A stretch of 64,000 nt of DNA from Rhizobiaceae bacterium (GTDB taxonomy: Bacteria; Pseudomonadota; Alphaproteobacteria; Rhizobiales; Rhizobiaceae): NCBI GenBank assembly GCA_023953835.1, contig JAMLJB010000001.1, forward strand, positions 1,302,001-1,366,000, written 5' to 3'. Below are positions 8,890-18,181 of the stretch, piece by piece. The stretch's first letter is position 1, and each line of letters begins with the position of its first letter. The notes below the pieces were generated by a model that saw nothing but the letters and a program-made list of their open reading frames with translations, was not told the origin of the DNA and ran no database searches. The position numbers and the translations under genes were made by a program.

Positions 8890-8915
8890 TTTCCGCTGAG
8901 AACTGACCCGGGATT
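8884..8915 (+). repeat. left terminal inverted repeat of IS21-family element
   Basis: Outer repeat beginning TGTTGATTTCCGCT and ending CCCGGGATT, followed within a few bases by an inner GAGAAGTGACCC copy at about 8922-8933. It matches the right end inverted with one difference. Confidence 0.9.
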
Positions 8916-8954
8916 TTCGCCGAGAAGTGACCCGTCTCATGTATGGTTTGGGTC

Positions 8955-9749
8955 TCAGGATTTGGTCAAGGTGGGCGCTTTCTCCTTCTTTGCGGCGGGT
9001 GTCTTTGCCGAGCTGTTCTTGAAGCGGAAGCTGTCGTTTCCGGTCTCCAGGATGTGACAATGATGGGTGAGGCGATCGAGGAGCGCCGTCGTCATCTTGG
9101 CATCGCCGAAGACGGTGGCCCATTCACTGAAGCTCAAGTTGGTGGTGATGACGACGCTGGTGCGCTCGTAGAGCGTGCTCAGCAGATGGAACAGCAGCGC
9201 TCCACCTGACGCACTGAAGGGCAGGTATCCGAGTTCGTCCAGGATGACGAGATCGGAATGGGCGAGCCGGTTGGCGATCTGGCCGGCCTTTCCCTGGGCC
9301 TTCTCCTGCTCAAGGGCGTTGACGAGTTCGACGGTGGAGAAGAAGCGGACACGCTTGCGATGATGCTCGACCGCCTGCACGCCGAGAGCTGTGGCGATGT
9401 GGGTCTTTCCGGTGCCTGGACCTCCGACAAGCACGACGTTGTTGGCCTCGTCCATGAACTCACAGCGATGGAGCTGGCGCACGAGGGCCTCGTTGATCTC
9501 GCTGCTGGCGAAGTCAAAGCCGGCCAGGTCGCGATAGACAGGGAAGCGGGCTGCCTTGAGCTGATAGGCGGTGGATCTGACCTCCCGTTCTGCCATCTCC
9601 GCCTTCAGCAGTTGCGACAGGATCGGGATGGCGGCCTCGAAGGCTGGAGAGGCCTGCTCGGTGAGCTCGGCGACGGCTTGCGCCATGCCATGCATCTTCA
9701 GGCTCCTGAGCATAATGACGATGGCGCCGCTGGCGGGATCATGACGCAT
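8955..9749 (-). CDS. istB: IS21-family transposition helper ATPase IstB
   Basis: A 264-residue AAA+ ATPase that assists the IstA transposase in target selection. Walker A is GGPGTGKT at residues 109-116 and Walker B is LVILDELGY near residue 170; arginine-finger and sensor regions follow. ATG at 9749 overlaps the end of istA (stop at 9739-9741) by 11 bp, the usual translational coupling in this family. The reading frame is unbroken and ends in a lysine-rich tail. Confidence 0.93.
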   Translation of the reverse strand: MRHDPASGAIVIMLRSLKMHGMAQAVAELTEQASPAFEAAIPILSQLLKAEMAEREVRSTAYQLKAARFPVYRDLAGFDFASSEINEALVRQLHRCEFMDEANNVVLVGGPGTGKTHIATALGVQAVEHHRKRVRFFSTVELVNALEQEKAQGKAGQIANRLAHSDLVILDELGYLPFSASGGALLFHLLSTLYERTSVVITTNLSFSEWATVFGDAKMTTALLDRLTHHCHILETGNDSFRFKNSSAKTPAAKKEKAPTLTKS

Positions 9750-11268
9750 GGCGCACCTCCCGAGCTTGGCGCAGCGCATCGTAGCGCTCGACATTGGCCT
9801 GCGGCTCCTTGGCCAGGCTCAGCGCCTGCGGCGCATCCACGACCGGCGTCGCGATCGGCTTGCCATCGACCAGCCTGTGCAGGAGATTGAGGATGTGGAC
9901 CTTGGTCGGAACCCCGGCCTCGAGTGCCATCTCCACTGCCGCCAGCACGGCCTGCTCATCATGCTGCAGGACAAGGGCCAGGATCTCGACCATCTCCCGA
10001 TCGCCGCCGGACTTCCTGAGCAGATGCTGCTGCAGCCGTTTGAAGGCTTCGGGAAGCTCTGTGAAGGGTGCGCCGTTGCGCAGAGCACCTGGCTTGCGCT
10101 GGATGACCGCCAGATAGTGACGCCAGTCGTAGACGGTTCGACCGGGACCGTCATGCGACCGTTCGATGATGCGGCGGTGCTCGCAGAGGAGCTGCCCTTC
10201 GGCGGCAACCACAATCCGTTCCGGGTAAACCCTTAGGCTCACAGGCCGGTTGGCAAAGGAAGCCGGCACGCTGTAGCGGTTGCGCTCCAGATGGACCAGG
10301 CAGGTAGGCGAGACCCGCTTGGTGTATTCGACGAAGCCGTCGAAGGGGCGAGGCATTGGCATCAGGAACTGGGCCTCTTCGGACCGGGCGTCCTCGATCG
10401 TTCCGGGTCTGAGGCCATGGGGAATCTGTTGCCACAGCTCCCGGCACCGCTGCTCCAGCCAGTCGTTCAGCGCCTCCAGAGATGGAAAGCGCGGCATCGG
10501 CTGCCACAACCGGTGGCGGGCATCCTGGACGTTCTTCTCGACCTGTCCCTTCTCCCAGCCCGAGGCTGGATTGCAGAACTCGGCCTCGAACAGATAGTGG
10601 CTGGCCATCGCCGAGAAGCGGGCATTGACCTGGCGATCCTTGCCCCGGCCGATCCTGTCGACCGCAGTGCGCATGTTATCGTAGATCCCGCGCCGCGGCA
10701 CGCCACCCAGAACCGGGAAGGCGTGGTTGTGTGCATCGAACAGCATCTCGTGCGTCTGAAGGGGATAAGCTCGCACGACAAAGGCACGGCTGTAGCTGAG
10801 CTTGAAGTGCGCCACCTGTAGCTTCGTGCGCTCGCCGCCGATGACGGCCCAGTCTTCCGACCAGTCAAACTGGAACGCCTCACCAGGCTCGAACGCCAAC
10901 GGCACGAAGGTGCCGCGACCGCTCGTTAGCATCTGCCGCTGACGCTCTTCTTTCCAGTCACGCGCAAAGGCGGCGACACGGCCGTAAGAGCCCTCATAGC
11001 CGAAGCTCATCAGGTCGGCGTGCAACTGCTTGACCGTGCGCTTCTGCTTGCGCGGCCTGTTTGCTTCCGTCCTCAGCCAGGCAGATAGCCGCTCGGCATA
11101 GGCATCGAGCTTGCTCGGCCGCTCCGGCACCCGAAAGCGGGGCTCGACCTCGTCGGATCGCAGGTATTTGCGGATCGTGTTCCGCGACAGTCCCGTGCGC
11201 CGCGCAATCTCCCGGATCGAAAGTCCATCCCGCAGATGCCAGCGCCGGATAACGCTCAGTAACGCCAT
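9739..11268 (-). CDS. istA: IS21-family transposase IstA
   Basis: A 509-residue DDE transposase. The N-terminal helix-turn-helix reads [22 protein letters not shown] and the rve-type catalytic core shows FQFDWSEDW, then IYDNMRTAV, then the Glu in [10 protein letters not shown], matching the D-D-E pattern. A C-terminal Mu-like beta domain follows. ATG at 11268 has GGAG upstream; an in-frame TTG at 11301 is less likely. Co-transcribed with istB. No frameshift or stop was seen, so the element may be active. Confidence 0.93.
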   Translation of the reverse strand: MALLSVIRRWHLRDGLSIREIARRTGLSRNTIRKYLRSDEVEPRFRVPERPSKLDAYAERLSAWLRTEANRPRKQKRTVKQLHADLMSFGYEGSYGRVAAFARDWKEERQRQMLTSGRGTFVPLAFEPGEAFQFDWSEDWAVIGGERTKLQVAHFKLSYSRAFVVRAYPLQTHEMLFDAHNHAFPVLGGVPRRGIYDNMRTAVDRIGRGKDRQVNARFSAMASHYLFEAEFCNPASGWEKGQVEKNVQDARHRLWQPMPRFPSLEALNDWLEQRCRELWQQIPHGLRPGTIEDARSEEAQFLMPMPRPFDGFVEYTKRVSPTCLVHLERNRYSVPASFANRPVSLRVYPERIVVAAEGQLLCEHRRIIERSHDGPGRTVYDWRHYLAVIQRKPGALRNGAPFTELPEAFKRLQQHLLRKSGGDREMVEILALVLQHDEQAVLAAVEMALEAGVPTKVHILNLLHRLVDGKPIATPVVDAPQALSLAKEPQANVERYDALRQAREVRHAS

Positions 11269-11349
11269 GTCTATCACTCCAAAGTCCCCTGCGATCGTCA
11301 AGCAGGGGTGAGTTCAAACATGGGTCACTTCTCGATGGAAAAATCCCGC

Positions 11350-11381
11350 AATCCCGGGTCAGTTCTCGGCGGAAATCAACA
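11350..11381 (-). repeat. right terminal inverted repeat of IS21-family element
   Basis: Inverse of the left end: read on the minus strand it starts TGTTGATTTCCGCC and ends CCCGGGATT. An inner GAGAAGTGACCC copy lies nearby at about 11326-11337. The element boundary at 11381 is set by alignment to the left end. Confidence 0.9.
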
Positions 11382-11694
11382 ATCATGATACCCATACACC
11401 CATATACATCCCCAAGAATTATCTATTGCTAATTTAGAAAAAAGTCAACCTCGTTCACTTCTCCTATGTGGATGAAGGTGCAGGGAAATCATCAACAGGG
11501 ACGAGGGTTTGCGGGTGGACCGGGGGGGTCGGTTGTGATCCTGAAGATACACAGCGGTCCGAAAAGGGCGGCCTCACGCAGGGTGCGGGAAATGCGGCAT
11601 CGCTTTCGGGCGACTTTACGTCCCGCTCAGTCTTATGGAAGGAAAGCGGCTCGAAATTCTGCCGAAGATGAGCGGGTAATGCGTTCGTTCAAAA
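11382..11694. other. intergenic stretch right of the insertion element
   Basis: This 313-bp stretch holds no gene I can support. The first 70 bp are AT-rich, then the sequence is GC-rich with a run of seven G near 11522. Short open frames at 11466-11705 resemble no family and do not encode the missing SapC end. It may be a remnant left by deletion next to the element. Confidence 0.5.
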
Positions 11695-12732
11695 TCAGGA
11701 CATGAGCCGGATTTGCAGCTTCACATCCTGCGGCAGCCCTCTTGCGGCGCGGTCGAATGCCGCGATGCTGTCCTCGAACCTGAACGTCTCCGTTATCAAC
11801 GGCTTCAAATCGACCTTGCCGGATGCAATCAGGTTTACGGCGCGGTCGAAATTGTTCGCATAGCGAAAAACGGTCTCCAGACGGGCTTCCTTTACGATTG
11901 CGCCCGGAACATCGAAGGAAACGGGTTCGACCGGGAGCCCGACGAGAACCACCGCGCCGCCCGGGCGAACGAGGTCGAAAATACCTTGATAGGCGCGCGG
12001 ACTGCCGCTGGCTTCGAACACGACATCGGCCCCCCAGCCGTCGGTGGCGTCCGCAAGGACATCCGCAACCGACTGCCGGGTGATGTCGATCGGTACGATG
12101 CCCGCATACCGGCCCGCGATTTCCAGCTTCGGTGCGCTCAGGTCTGTGACGAACACCCGCGAGCAGCCTCCCGCGAGCGCGGCCAGCGCCGTCATTATTC
12201 CGATCGGTCCGCAGCCGATAACAGCCGCCACATCGCCGGGCACAATGCGGGCACGTGTCGCGGCCTGGAGGCCGACGGCGAAGGGTTCCACCATGGCGCC
12301 TTCGGCGAAGCTGACATTGTCGGGAAGTTTGAACGTGAACGCGGCGGGATGAATGACTTCCGGCGTCAGCACGCCATGGACCGGCGGCGTCGCCCAGAAG
12401 CGCACGTCAGGATCGACATTGTAGATGCCGAGCTTGCTCGCACGCGATGACATGTTCGGCACGCCCGGCTCCATGCAGACACGATCGCCAACCTTGAGGC
12501 CGCGCACGTTCGCCCCGACTTCGATGACCGTCCCTGCCGCTTCGTGCCCCAGCACCATCGGCTCACGAACGACGAAGGGACCTATGGCGCCGTGCGTATA
12601 GTAATGCACATCGGAACCACATACGCCCACCGTGTGAATCGCGACCTTCACGTCATCGGGACCCGGCGTGCCGGGCAGTTCGATGTCGCGCAGGGACAAT
12701 TCACCTTTGCGTTCCAGCACAAGGGCAAGCAT
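11695..12732 (-). CDS. zinc-type polyol (xylitol/sorbitol-like) dehydrogenase
   Basis: A 345-residue medium-chain dehydrogenase expected to oxidise a polyol such as xylitol to a ketose with NAD. Catalytic zinc ligands appear as Cys38 (VGVCGSD) and the GHE motif at residues 62-64; a Rossmann motif IGCGPIGI lies near residue 170. The structural-zinc cysteines of alcohol dehydrogenases are absent: the loop reads [20 protein letters not shown], as in many xylitol dehydrogenases of this group. Start at 12732 has a GGAAAGGA site. It stands alone, divergent from pxpA, beside the insertion element. The exact substrate is inferred. Confidence 0.8.
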   Translation of the reverse strand: MLALVLERKGELSLRDIELPGTPGPDDVKVAIHTVGVCGSDVHYYTHGAIGPFVVREPMVLGHEAAGTVIEVGANVRGLKVGDRVCMEPGVPNMSSRASKLGIYNVDPDVRFWATPPVHGVLTPEVIHPAAFTFKLPDNVSFAEGAMVEPFAVGLQAATRARIVPGDVAAVIGCGPIGIMTALAALAGGCSRVFVTDLSAPKLEIAGRYAGIVPIDITRQSVADVLADATDGWGADVVFEASGSPRAYQGIFDLVRPGGAVVLVGLPVEPVSFDVPGAIVKEARLETVFRYANNFDRAVNLIASGKVDLKPLITETFRFEDSIAAFDRAARGLPQDVKLQIRLMS

Positions 12733-12835
12733 CGGCGCATCCTTTCCCGTCGGCACATCCTCAATGCTGGTGTACATTCATGCCAAACGCATTCATAGAG
12801 GTTGCTTCGCCGTGGGCAATCAGGGTGCGAGCAGC

Positions 12836-13597
12836 ATGCCTTCAATCGACCTCAACAGCGACCTGGGCGAGAGCTTCGGCGCATGGAACATGGGCGACGA
12901 TGCGGCCATGCTTGAAATTGTCAGCAGCGCAAATATCGCCTGCGGGTTCCATGCGGGCGATCCCGCGGGCATCCTCCGGACGCTGCGGGCAGCCGCCCGA
13001 CGCGGCGTCGCAGTTGGTGCGCATGTCGGCTACCGCGATCTTGCCGGTTTCGGGCGGCGCAACATGGACCCCTCAAGTGAAGAGCTTGTCGGGGACGTAA
13101 TCTACCAGATCGGAGCCCTCAAAGGACTCGCTGCCGCTGCCGGAACGCGCGTATCCTATGTCAAGCCGCATGGCGCGCTTTACAACACGATTGCCGTCGA
13201 CGAGCGGCAGGCGAATGACGTCATCACCGCAATACGCAGCACCGATCCGGGCCTCGTGCTGATGGCGCTGGCCGGATCGCCGCTTGTCGAATGGGCGCGC
13301 GCCGCCGGCCTCGGCGTGGTCGCTGAGGCCTTCGCGGATCGCGCCTATACTTCGCAGGGCAACCTCGTTTCGCGCCGCGAGAAAGGCGCCGTGCTGCACG
13401 ATCCGACCGAGATTGCAAAGCGCATGACGGGTATGGTCGGGCAGGGAACGGTTCCTGCCATCGACGGCGGCGTGGTGCGTGTCGACGCCGGCAGCATCTG
13501 CGTCCACGGCGACACTCCGCATTCGGTCGAGATCGCGCGACGCCTGCGCGACGGATTGGAAGAAGCGGGGTTTGAGATCAGGTCATTTGCAGGATAG
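12836..13597 (+). CDS. pxpA: 5-oxoprolinase subunit A (LamB/YcsF family)
   Basis: Part of the ATP-dependent PxpABC 5-oxoprolinase that opens pyroglutamate to glutamate. The 253-residue chain opens with the family signature [13 protein letters not shown], followed by [13 protein letters not shown] and VKPHGALYN, all diagnostic for YcsF/PxpA. Start ATG at 12836 gives the family N-terminus; upstream in-frame sequence to 12668 overlaps the divergent dehydrogenase and is noise. The fused pxpBC gene begins 11 bp after its stop, so all three activities are in one operon. Confidence 0.92.
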   Translation: MPSIDLNSDLGESFGAWNMGDDAAMLEIVSSANIACGFHAGDPAGILRTLRAAARRGVAVGAHVGYRDLAGFGRRNMDPSSEELVGDVIYQIGALKGLAAAAGTRVSYVKPHGALYNTIAVDERQANDVITAIRSTDPGLVLMALAGSPLVEWARAAGLGVVAEAFADRAYTSQGNLVSRREKGAVLHDPTEIAKRMTGMVGQGTVPAIDGGVVRVDAGSICVHGDTPHSVEIARRLRDGLEEAGFEIRSFAG

Positions 13598-13607
13598 ACC
13601 CCCGGCA

Positions 13608-15206
13608 ATGGTGAGCGCCGGAGATCAGCCAATCAGGTTCCTGCCGGTCCGTGACGGTTCGGTTCTCGTTGAACTTGAGAACCTGGACCGGGTGCTGGCG
13701 CTGGTTTACTCGCTGGAGCGCGATCCTGTCGAGGGCGTTCTGGAGATGATACCGGCAGCGCGTACGGTGCTTGTGACATTCGACATTGAGCGCATTCGTC
13801 CCCATGAACTCGCCGCGCAGATTTCGAGCCGCAACCTCGCGCAAGTTCAGCCCGTCGATGGCCCGCTCGTTCAAATCCCCGTGCGCTACGACGGCGAGGA
13901 CCTTGCCGGGCTGGCGGAGTTGCTCGGCGTGCCGGTGCGCGAGTTCGTGCGGTGGCACACACGCACCGAATACAAGGTGGCCTTCGTGGGCTTCGCGCCC
14001 GGCTTTGCCTACCTTTCGTCAGACGATTCCCGGTTCACGGTCCCTCGCCTCGCCACGCCTCGCGTGCGCGTTCCGGCAGGTTCGGTTGCGCTCGCCGGGA
14101 ATTTCTGCGGCATCTACCCGAAGGACAGTCCGGGCGGCTGGCGGCTTATCGGCTCAACGCCGCTCAAGATGTTCGATCCCGATCGCAATCCGGCGGCACT
14201 CCTGCAGCCCGGTTCGCGCGTGCGCTTTATCGACATGGCGCATTCTGCCAGGCACATGGTCATCGACATGAGTAAACCAGCCGCACCAAGGCGGCCTTCG
14301 GTAGAAGCGGCCGGTCGCCTGGAAATCCTGTCGACGCTCTTTCCGCTTCTTGTTCAGGATGGGGGACGAGCGGGCCAATCGAGACAAGGCGTCAGCATTT
14401 CCGGGGCCGCCGATAAGGCAAGCTACCGGATAGCCAACCGTCTGGTCGGCAATGATCGTGGAGCTCCCGCGCTTGAGATCACGCTTGGACAGGTGCGGCT
14501 CAGGGTCCACGGCAAGACATTCATGGCGCTCTCGGGCGCCCCGGCGCCTTTCACTGTGCAGAGGAAGCAAGGAACCACGATGAATGCCGGTCGGCATGAA
14601 GTTGTCGCGCTGATGGATGGGGATGTCGTCGCCATTGGTTCGCCCGCCTCGGGATTGCGTTCCTACCTGGCCGTTCGCGGCGGCTTCGAAAGTGCCCTTG
14701 TGCTTGGCAGCGCCTCCCGTGACGTGCTGGCGCAGATCGGGCCGCTGCCACTTGTGGCTGGTGCACAAATCGGCATCCTGCCTCCCCCGCGCAATGCCGT
14801 TGTTTCGGCAGGCGAACGCGAACCCTTCGCCATGCCCGTCAGCGGCGGCCATGTGAGTCTGGACGTGACGCTCGGTCCGCGCGCCGACTGGTTCACCGAG
14901 AAATCCGTCGAGCGCTTCCTGTCAGAGGAATGGACGGTCACCGCAGAATCGAGCAGGACCGGAATCCGGCTCCACGGGCAACCTCTTGAGCGCATTAGCA
15001 AGGCAGAGCTGCCCAGCGAAGCCACGGTGCAGGGTGCGATCCAGGTTCCGCTCAGCGGCCAGCCGGTGCTTTTCCTCACCGACCATCCGGTCACGGGCGG
15101 CTATCCCGTCATCGCGAACGTCGCAGCGCATCATCTGGACCTCGCGGGGCAGTTGCCGCCCGGAGTGAAACTGCGCTTCAAAAAGCTGCCGTTCCCGCAG
15201 AATTGA
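13608..15206 (+). CDS. pxpBC: 5-oxoprolinase subunits B and C fused (KipI-KipA)
   Basis: A 532-residue fusion of the two remaining 5-oxoprolinase subunits. Residues about 1-225 match PxpB/KipI ([14 protein letters not shown], then [14 protein letters not shown] and GGWRLIG). Residues about 235-530 match PxpC/KipA, a carboxyltransferase-like domain ([19 protein letters not shown], then [10 protein letters not shown]). They are separate genes in Bacillus and E. coli but fused in many bacteria. The chain starts 11 bp after pxpA. Length fits both full domains, and no truncation is visible. Confidence 0.9.
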   Translation: MVSAGDQPIRFLPVRDGSVLVELENLDRVLALVYSLERDPVEGVLEMIPAARTVLVTFDIERIRPHELAAQISSRNLAQVQPVDGPLVQIPVRYDGEDLAGLAELLGVPVREFVRWHTRTEYKVAFVGFAPGFAYLSSDDSRFTVPRLATPRVRVPAGSVALAGNFCGIYPKDSPGGWRLIGSTPLKMFDPDRNPAALLQPGSRVRFIDMAHSARHMVIDMSKPAAPRRPSVEAAGRLEILSTLFPLLVQDGGRAGQSRQGVSISGAADKASYRIANRLVGNDRGAPALEITLGQVRLRVHGKTFMALSGAPAPFTVQRKQGTTMNAGRHEVVALMDGDVVAIGSPASGLRSYLAVRGGFESALVLGSASRDVLAQIGPLPLVAGAQIGILPPPRNAVVSAGEREPFAMPVSGGHVSLDVTLGPRADWFTEKSVERFLSEEWTVTAESSRTGIRLHGQPLERISKAELPSEATVQGAIQVPLSGQPVLFLTDHPVTGGYPVIANVAAHHLDLAGQLPPGVKLRFKKLPFPQN

Positions 15207-15265
15207 ACTCAAATCTGGAAACTACGTTCTATTGTCTGGACGAATCTGATCGGAGGAACGGACCG

Positions 15266-16153
15266 ATGACACGCCTGACTGCCAAGGATTTTCCGCAGGA
15301 ACTGCTCGAGCTCTATGATTTCTATGCGCATGGCAAGATCACCAAGCGCGAATTTCTCGATCGCGCCGGCAAGTATGCCGTCGGCGGAATGACCGCCGCG
15401 GCGATTCTCGCTTCCCTCAGCCCGGACTACGCGCTGGCGAACCAGGTCGAGTTCACCGATCCAGACATCGTTCCCGAATACATCACCTATCCGTCGCCAA
15501 ACGGCCACGGCGACGTGCGCGGCTATCTGGTGCGCCCGGCAAAAGCGTCGGGAAAGGTCGCGGCGATCGTTGTCGTGCACGAGAACAGGGGCCTCAATCC
15601 CTATATCGAGGATGTCGCCCGCCGCGTTGCGAAGGCGGGCTTCATCGCGCTCGCTCCAGATGGACTGACATCGGTCGGCGGCTATCCCGGCAATGACGAG
15701 AAGGGCCGCGAATTGCAGCAGACGGTCGATCCCGAAAAGTTGATGAACGACTTCTTCGCGGCGGTCGAATTTCTGATGAAGGACGACCGCACGACAGGCA
15801 AGGTCGGCATCACCGGCTTCTGCTACGGCGGGGGTGTCGCGAACGCTGCCGCGGTCGCCTATCCTGAACTCAGCGCCGCGGTGCCCTTTTACGGCAGGCA
15901 GCCAAATTCCGAGGACGTCACCCGCATCCGGGCACCGCTGCTCCTTCACTATGCCGAACTCGACACGCGCATCAACGAAGGCTGGCCGGCGTATGAGGAA
16001 GCGCTGAAAGCGGCGGGCAAGACTTACGAGGCCTACATATATCCCGGCGTGAATCACGGCTTCCACAACGACACCACTCCACGTTACGACGAAGGGGCTG
16101 CAAAGCTTGCGTGGGATCGAACCGTCGCCTGGTTCGAGAAATATCTGGCGTAG
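15266..16153 (+). CDS. dienelactone hydrolase family protein with N-terminal leader
   Basis: A 295-residue alpha/beta hydrolase. The cysteine-type triad of dienelactone hydrolases is visible as Cys186 (GFCYGGG), Asp233 and His264 (NHGFHN). Residues 1-60 form a helical lead with a hydrophobic patch ([16 protein letters not shown]) like those of exported YghX-type homologues, so a periplasmic location is possible, though no twin arginine is present. CGGAGGA precedes the ATG at 15266. It follows pxpBC by 59 bp, but a link to 5-oxoproline use is not evident. Substrate unknown. Confidence 0.85.
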   Translation: MTRLTAKDFPQELLELYDFYAHGKITKREFLDRAGKYAVGGMTAAAILASLSPDYALANQVEFTDPDIVPEYITYPSPNGHGDVRGYLVRPAKASGKVAAIVVVHENRGLNPYIEDVARRVAKAGFIALAPDGLTSVGGYPGNDEKGRELQQTVDPEKLMNDFFAAVEFLMKDDRTTGKVGITGFCYGGGVANAAAVAYPELSAAVPFYGRQPNSEDVTRIRAPLLLHYAELDTRINEGWPAYEEALKAAGKTYEAYIYPGVNHGFHNDTTPRYDEGAAKLAWDRTVAWFEKYLA

Positions 16154-16158
16154 GCGCG

Positions 16159-16686
16159 CTACGGCATTCGTTCGGCGACCTGACGGGCAATTTCCACCGT
16201 CGCTTCCAGCCCGATCTCTCTCGTGGTGATGGTCGCGTTGTCGCCGCCTTTGAAGAGATAGACGACGATATACTGGGCGGGGTTGTCGGACAGGTCGAGC
16301 GCCCAGGCATCATCGGCCAACTCGGGAACCGGCACGAACTCGCCGGGCTGGAACTTGTGTTTCTGGGCTTCGATCATGAGATCGAAACGGGCGCGCTCGT
16401 CGCCTTCGGCGATGCCATGGCTTTCGGCTGGAAACAGCATCACTTCGACGGTCACTCCCTCGGTGCCGCCCCCCCATGAACAGAATGCGGTGGATGTGTC
16501 GGTGCCGCTCGACGCCTTCACAAACATGGGTACGCCGATATAGTTTTCCAGTTCGTGGGACTCGACCAATTTGCAGGCTGGAGCCTCGGCAAGAGCTGTA
16601 CGTCCAGGCGGTTCACCGCTTCCCGCCAGACTCACGCCGACGAGAATTCCAGCCATTGCGCCGAAACAAACCAAAACCTTCCGCAT
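16159..16686 (-). CDS. secreted hypothetical protein
   Basis: A 175-residue protein with a signal peptide: MRKVLVCFGAMAGILVGVSLAG and an Ala-rich cleavage region near residue 33. The mature part has two cysteines (PACKLVES and AFCSWGGG) that could pair, and an acidic beta-rich composition. Start at 16686 is chosen because it places the signal peptide first; the frame extends to 16737. Its end is five bases from the convergent hydrolase stop. No family recognised; a periplasmic or lipid-free extracytoplasmic role is likely. Confidence 0.65.
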   Translation of the reverse strand: MRKVLVCFGAMAGILVGVSLAGSGEPPGRTALAEAPACKLVESHELENYIGVPMFVKASSGTDTSTAFCSWGGGTEGVTVEVMLFPAESHGIAEGDERARFDLMIEAQKHKFQPGEFVPVPELADDAWALDLSDNPAQYIVVYLFKGGDNATITTREIGLEATVEIARQVAERMP

Positions 16687-16818
16687 CCCGCCGAGGTGCA
16701 GCTTTTTGGGAACAATTGCAAGTTGCATCCATTGCACCAGTTTGGCTGCGGAAATTTCTGTAGCCGATGGTGCAGCTTGATCAATGGGTGTCGCTTACGT
16801 ATCAATACAATACATTAT

Positions 16819-16839
16819 ATTCTGCTTATATAGAAGAAT
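16819..16839. promoter_or_regulatory. AT-rich inverted repeat before ArsR gene
   Basis: ATTCTGC-ttatata-GAAGAAT is a 7-bp inverted repeat with one mismatched pair, in an AT-rich patch 49 bp upstream of the ArsR start and between it and the divergent secreted protein. The size and symmetry fit an ArsR-type operator and autoregulation; this is inference. Confidence 0.4.
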
Positions 16840-16887
16840 GCGTTACCGCGTCCTGCGTTTCGTCGGGGCGGAATTGTGGGGAGAAGA

Positions 16888-17220
16888 ATGGCTGAAAGTG
16901 CAGGCGTCGGGACAGATGAATCAGCCGTGTTAAAGACGCTCGCGAACCGACCCGAAGAGATTACAGGCTTGCTCAAGGCATTGGCGCACCCGGCGAGGCT
17001 CCTGATGGTAGCTGCCCTGGTGCATGGAGAATATTCCGTCGGCGGGCTGGAGGAAAGACTGGGCGTACATCAGCCATCGCTTTCACAGCAATTGGGCGTA
17101 TTGCGATCAGCCGGCATTGTGGAAACGCGTCGGGAAGCCAAACAGGTATTCTATAGTCTCGCGGACCAGAAAGCCGCGCTGCTCATACAGGCGCTTGCCG
17201 AGATCTATTTTGAAAGCTGA
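16888..17220 (+). CDS. ArsR/SmtB-family winged-helix regulator
   Basis: A 110-residue repressor of the ArsR type: LLKALAHPARLLMVAALV, recognition helix VHQPSLSQQLGVLRSAGIV and wing RREAKQVFYSL, in the order typical of the family. It contains no cysteine, so it is neither a classical metal sensor of the arsenite type nor a two-cysteine sulfide or persulfide sensor such as BigR. The ATG at 16888 follows GGGGAGAAG. It is divergent from the secreted protein and may regulate it or itself. The ligand is unknown. Confidence 0.85.
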   Translation: MAESAGVGTDESAVLKTLANRPEEITGLLKALAHPARLLMVAALVHGEYSVGGLEERLGVHQPSLSQQLGVLRSAGIVETRREAKQVFYSLADQKAALLIQALAEIYFES

Positions 17221-17260
17221 CGATTGGCTGCGTCTTGCACGACACGGGATTCTTTGCCGC

Positions 17261-18181
17261 CTAATGTTGCGCTCCTGAGTTCGTCTCGACTGCCTTCAGA
17301 TGGCGCTCGAAATCCGGCCCCTCCATCAACATCCTGCAACGCGCAAAACGCCCGTCGGCATAGGCGCGAAAATCGTCGGCGGGATTTTTGTTGGCGAGCT
17401 GGATCAGGCCCCAAAGTGTCCAGAGAAGATCGCACATAGCCTTGTAGATCACCATGCGGCCCCGCTGCTGAGGTGTAGCCTCTCCTCCGAAATAGGCGGT
17501 CAGCATCTCCTCTTCCTGCCACGGCTCGAAGCCGCCTTCAACGGAAAGGTCGCCCAGGTCCCACATCGGGTCGTTCATCCCCGAATATTCCCAATCGACG
17601 ATCCACATGCGTTCACCCGTGTCGATGAAGTTTTCGCACAGCGGATCGCAATGACACGCCACGACCTCCGATGGATGCGCGGCAAGCGCCGCGCGCACGC
17701 GTTCGGCTTCCCGCACCACCTCATGATAGCCCGGAGGCAGGGCGACATCCTTGGTGGACAGGATCCTGAGATAATCGTCGATCATCGAGAACAATTCGAA
17801 GCGAAACGGAAACTTCGCCCCCGAACCATGCAGCTTGCTGAACGCTTCGCCGGCGCGCGCTGGAGCGCCTTTCACGGTCTTGAACAAGGTAGGCGTCATC
17901 GTGGTTGCGCGGTCGATGAAGCGCGTTACCATCACGCCGCTTCCGGTATCGAAATAGTCGAGCCCAGGCGAGACGTCCGCATTCGCCGCCTCGCGCGCGG
18001 CCACTTCCTCATTCGCGCGATTGATATATTCCTCGGTGCCCTTGCCCGGGATGCGCAGGCAATAATCGCCGACCCTGAAAACGAGATTGGTCAGACCGCC
18101 CAGTCGCTCCGGTTCACCCCTGCCGACCAGCATCGGGATGACACGGATGGCCTCCTTCGCGAGCAGGATGTCGTCGCTCAT
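17261..18181 (-). CDS. choline/ethanolamine kinase-like phosphotransferase
   Basis: A 306-residue aminoglycoside-phosphotransferase-fold kinase. The catalytic HCDPLCEN motif gives His177, Asp179 and Asn184, and the metal-binding Asp196 sits in IVDWEYS, a form typical of choline kinases. ATP-dependent phosphorylation of an amino alcohol is the probable reaction. Its ATG overlaps the preceding flavoprotein stop (ATGA at 18178-18181), so it is the last gene of the six-gene amine operon. Choline itself, a choline analogue or an intermediate released by the dehydrogenases could be the substrate; the sequence does not decide. Confidence 0.82.
   Translation of the reverse strand: MSDDILLAKEAIRVIPMLVGRGEPERLGGLTNLVFRVGDYCLRIPGKGTEEYINRANEEVAAREAANADVSPGLDYFDTGSGVMVTRFIDRATTMTPTLFKTVKGAPARAGEAFSKLHGSGAKFPFRFELFSMIDDYLRILSTKDVALPPGYHEVVREAERVRAALAAHPSEVVACHCDPLCENFIDTGERMWIVDWEYSGMNDPMWDLGDLSVEGGFEPWQEEEMLTAYFGGEATPQQRGRMVIYKAMCDLLWTLWGLIQLANKNPADDFRAYADGRFARCRMLMEGPDFERHLKAVETNSGAQH

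Larger units (their letters stand above)
8884..11381 (-). mobile_element. IS21-family insertion sequence (2498 bp)
   Basis: Complete element with istA and istB on the minus strand and imperfect terminal inverted repeats. The outermost 32 bases at 8884-8915 and 11350-11381 match with one mismatch (position 14, T versus C), beginning TGTTGATTTCC, and each end has a further inner copy of GAGAAGTGACCC, the multiple-repeat layout known for IS21. Flanks are GCCGGAC on the left and ATCATGA on the right, so no 4-8 bp target duplication is seen. This implies a later deletion or recombination next to the element. Both reading frames look intact. Confidence 0.9.

Noticed and set aside
11466..11705. Small gene or SapC 3' end right of the insertion element
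   Set aside because: Neither overlapping frame shows the YIPAYVRRYPF-type SapC motif or any other family pattern.
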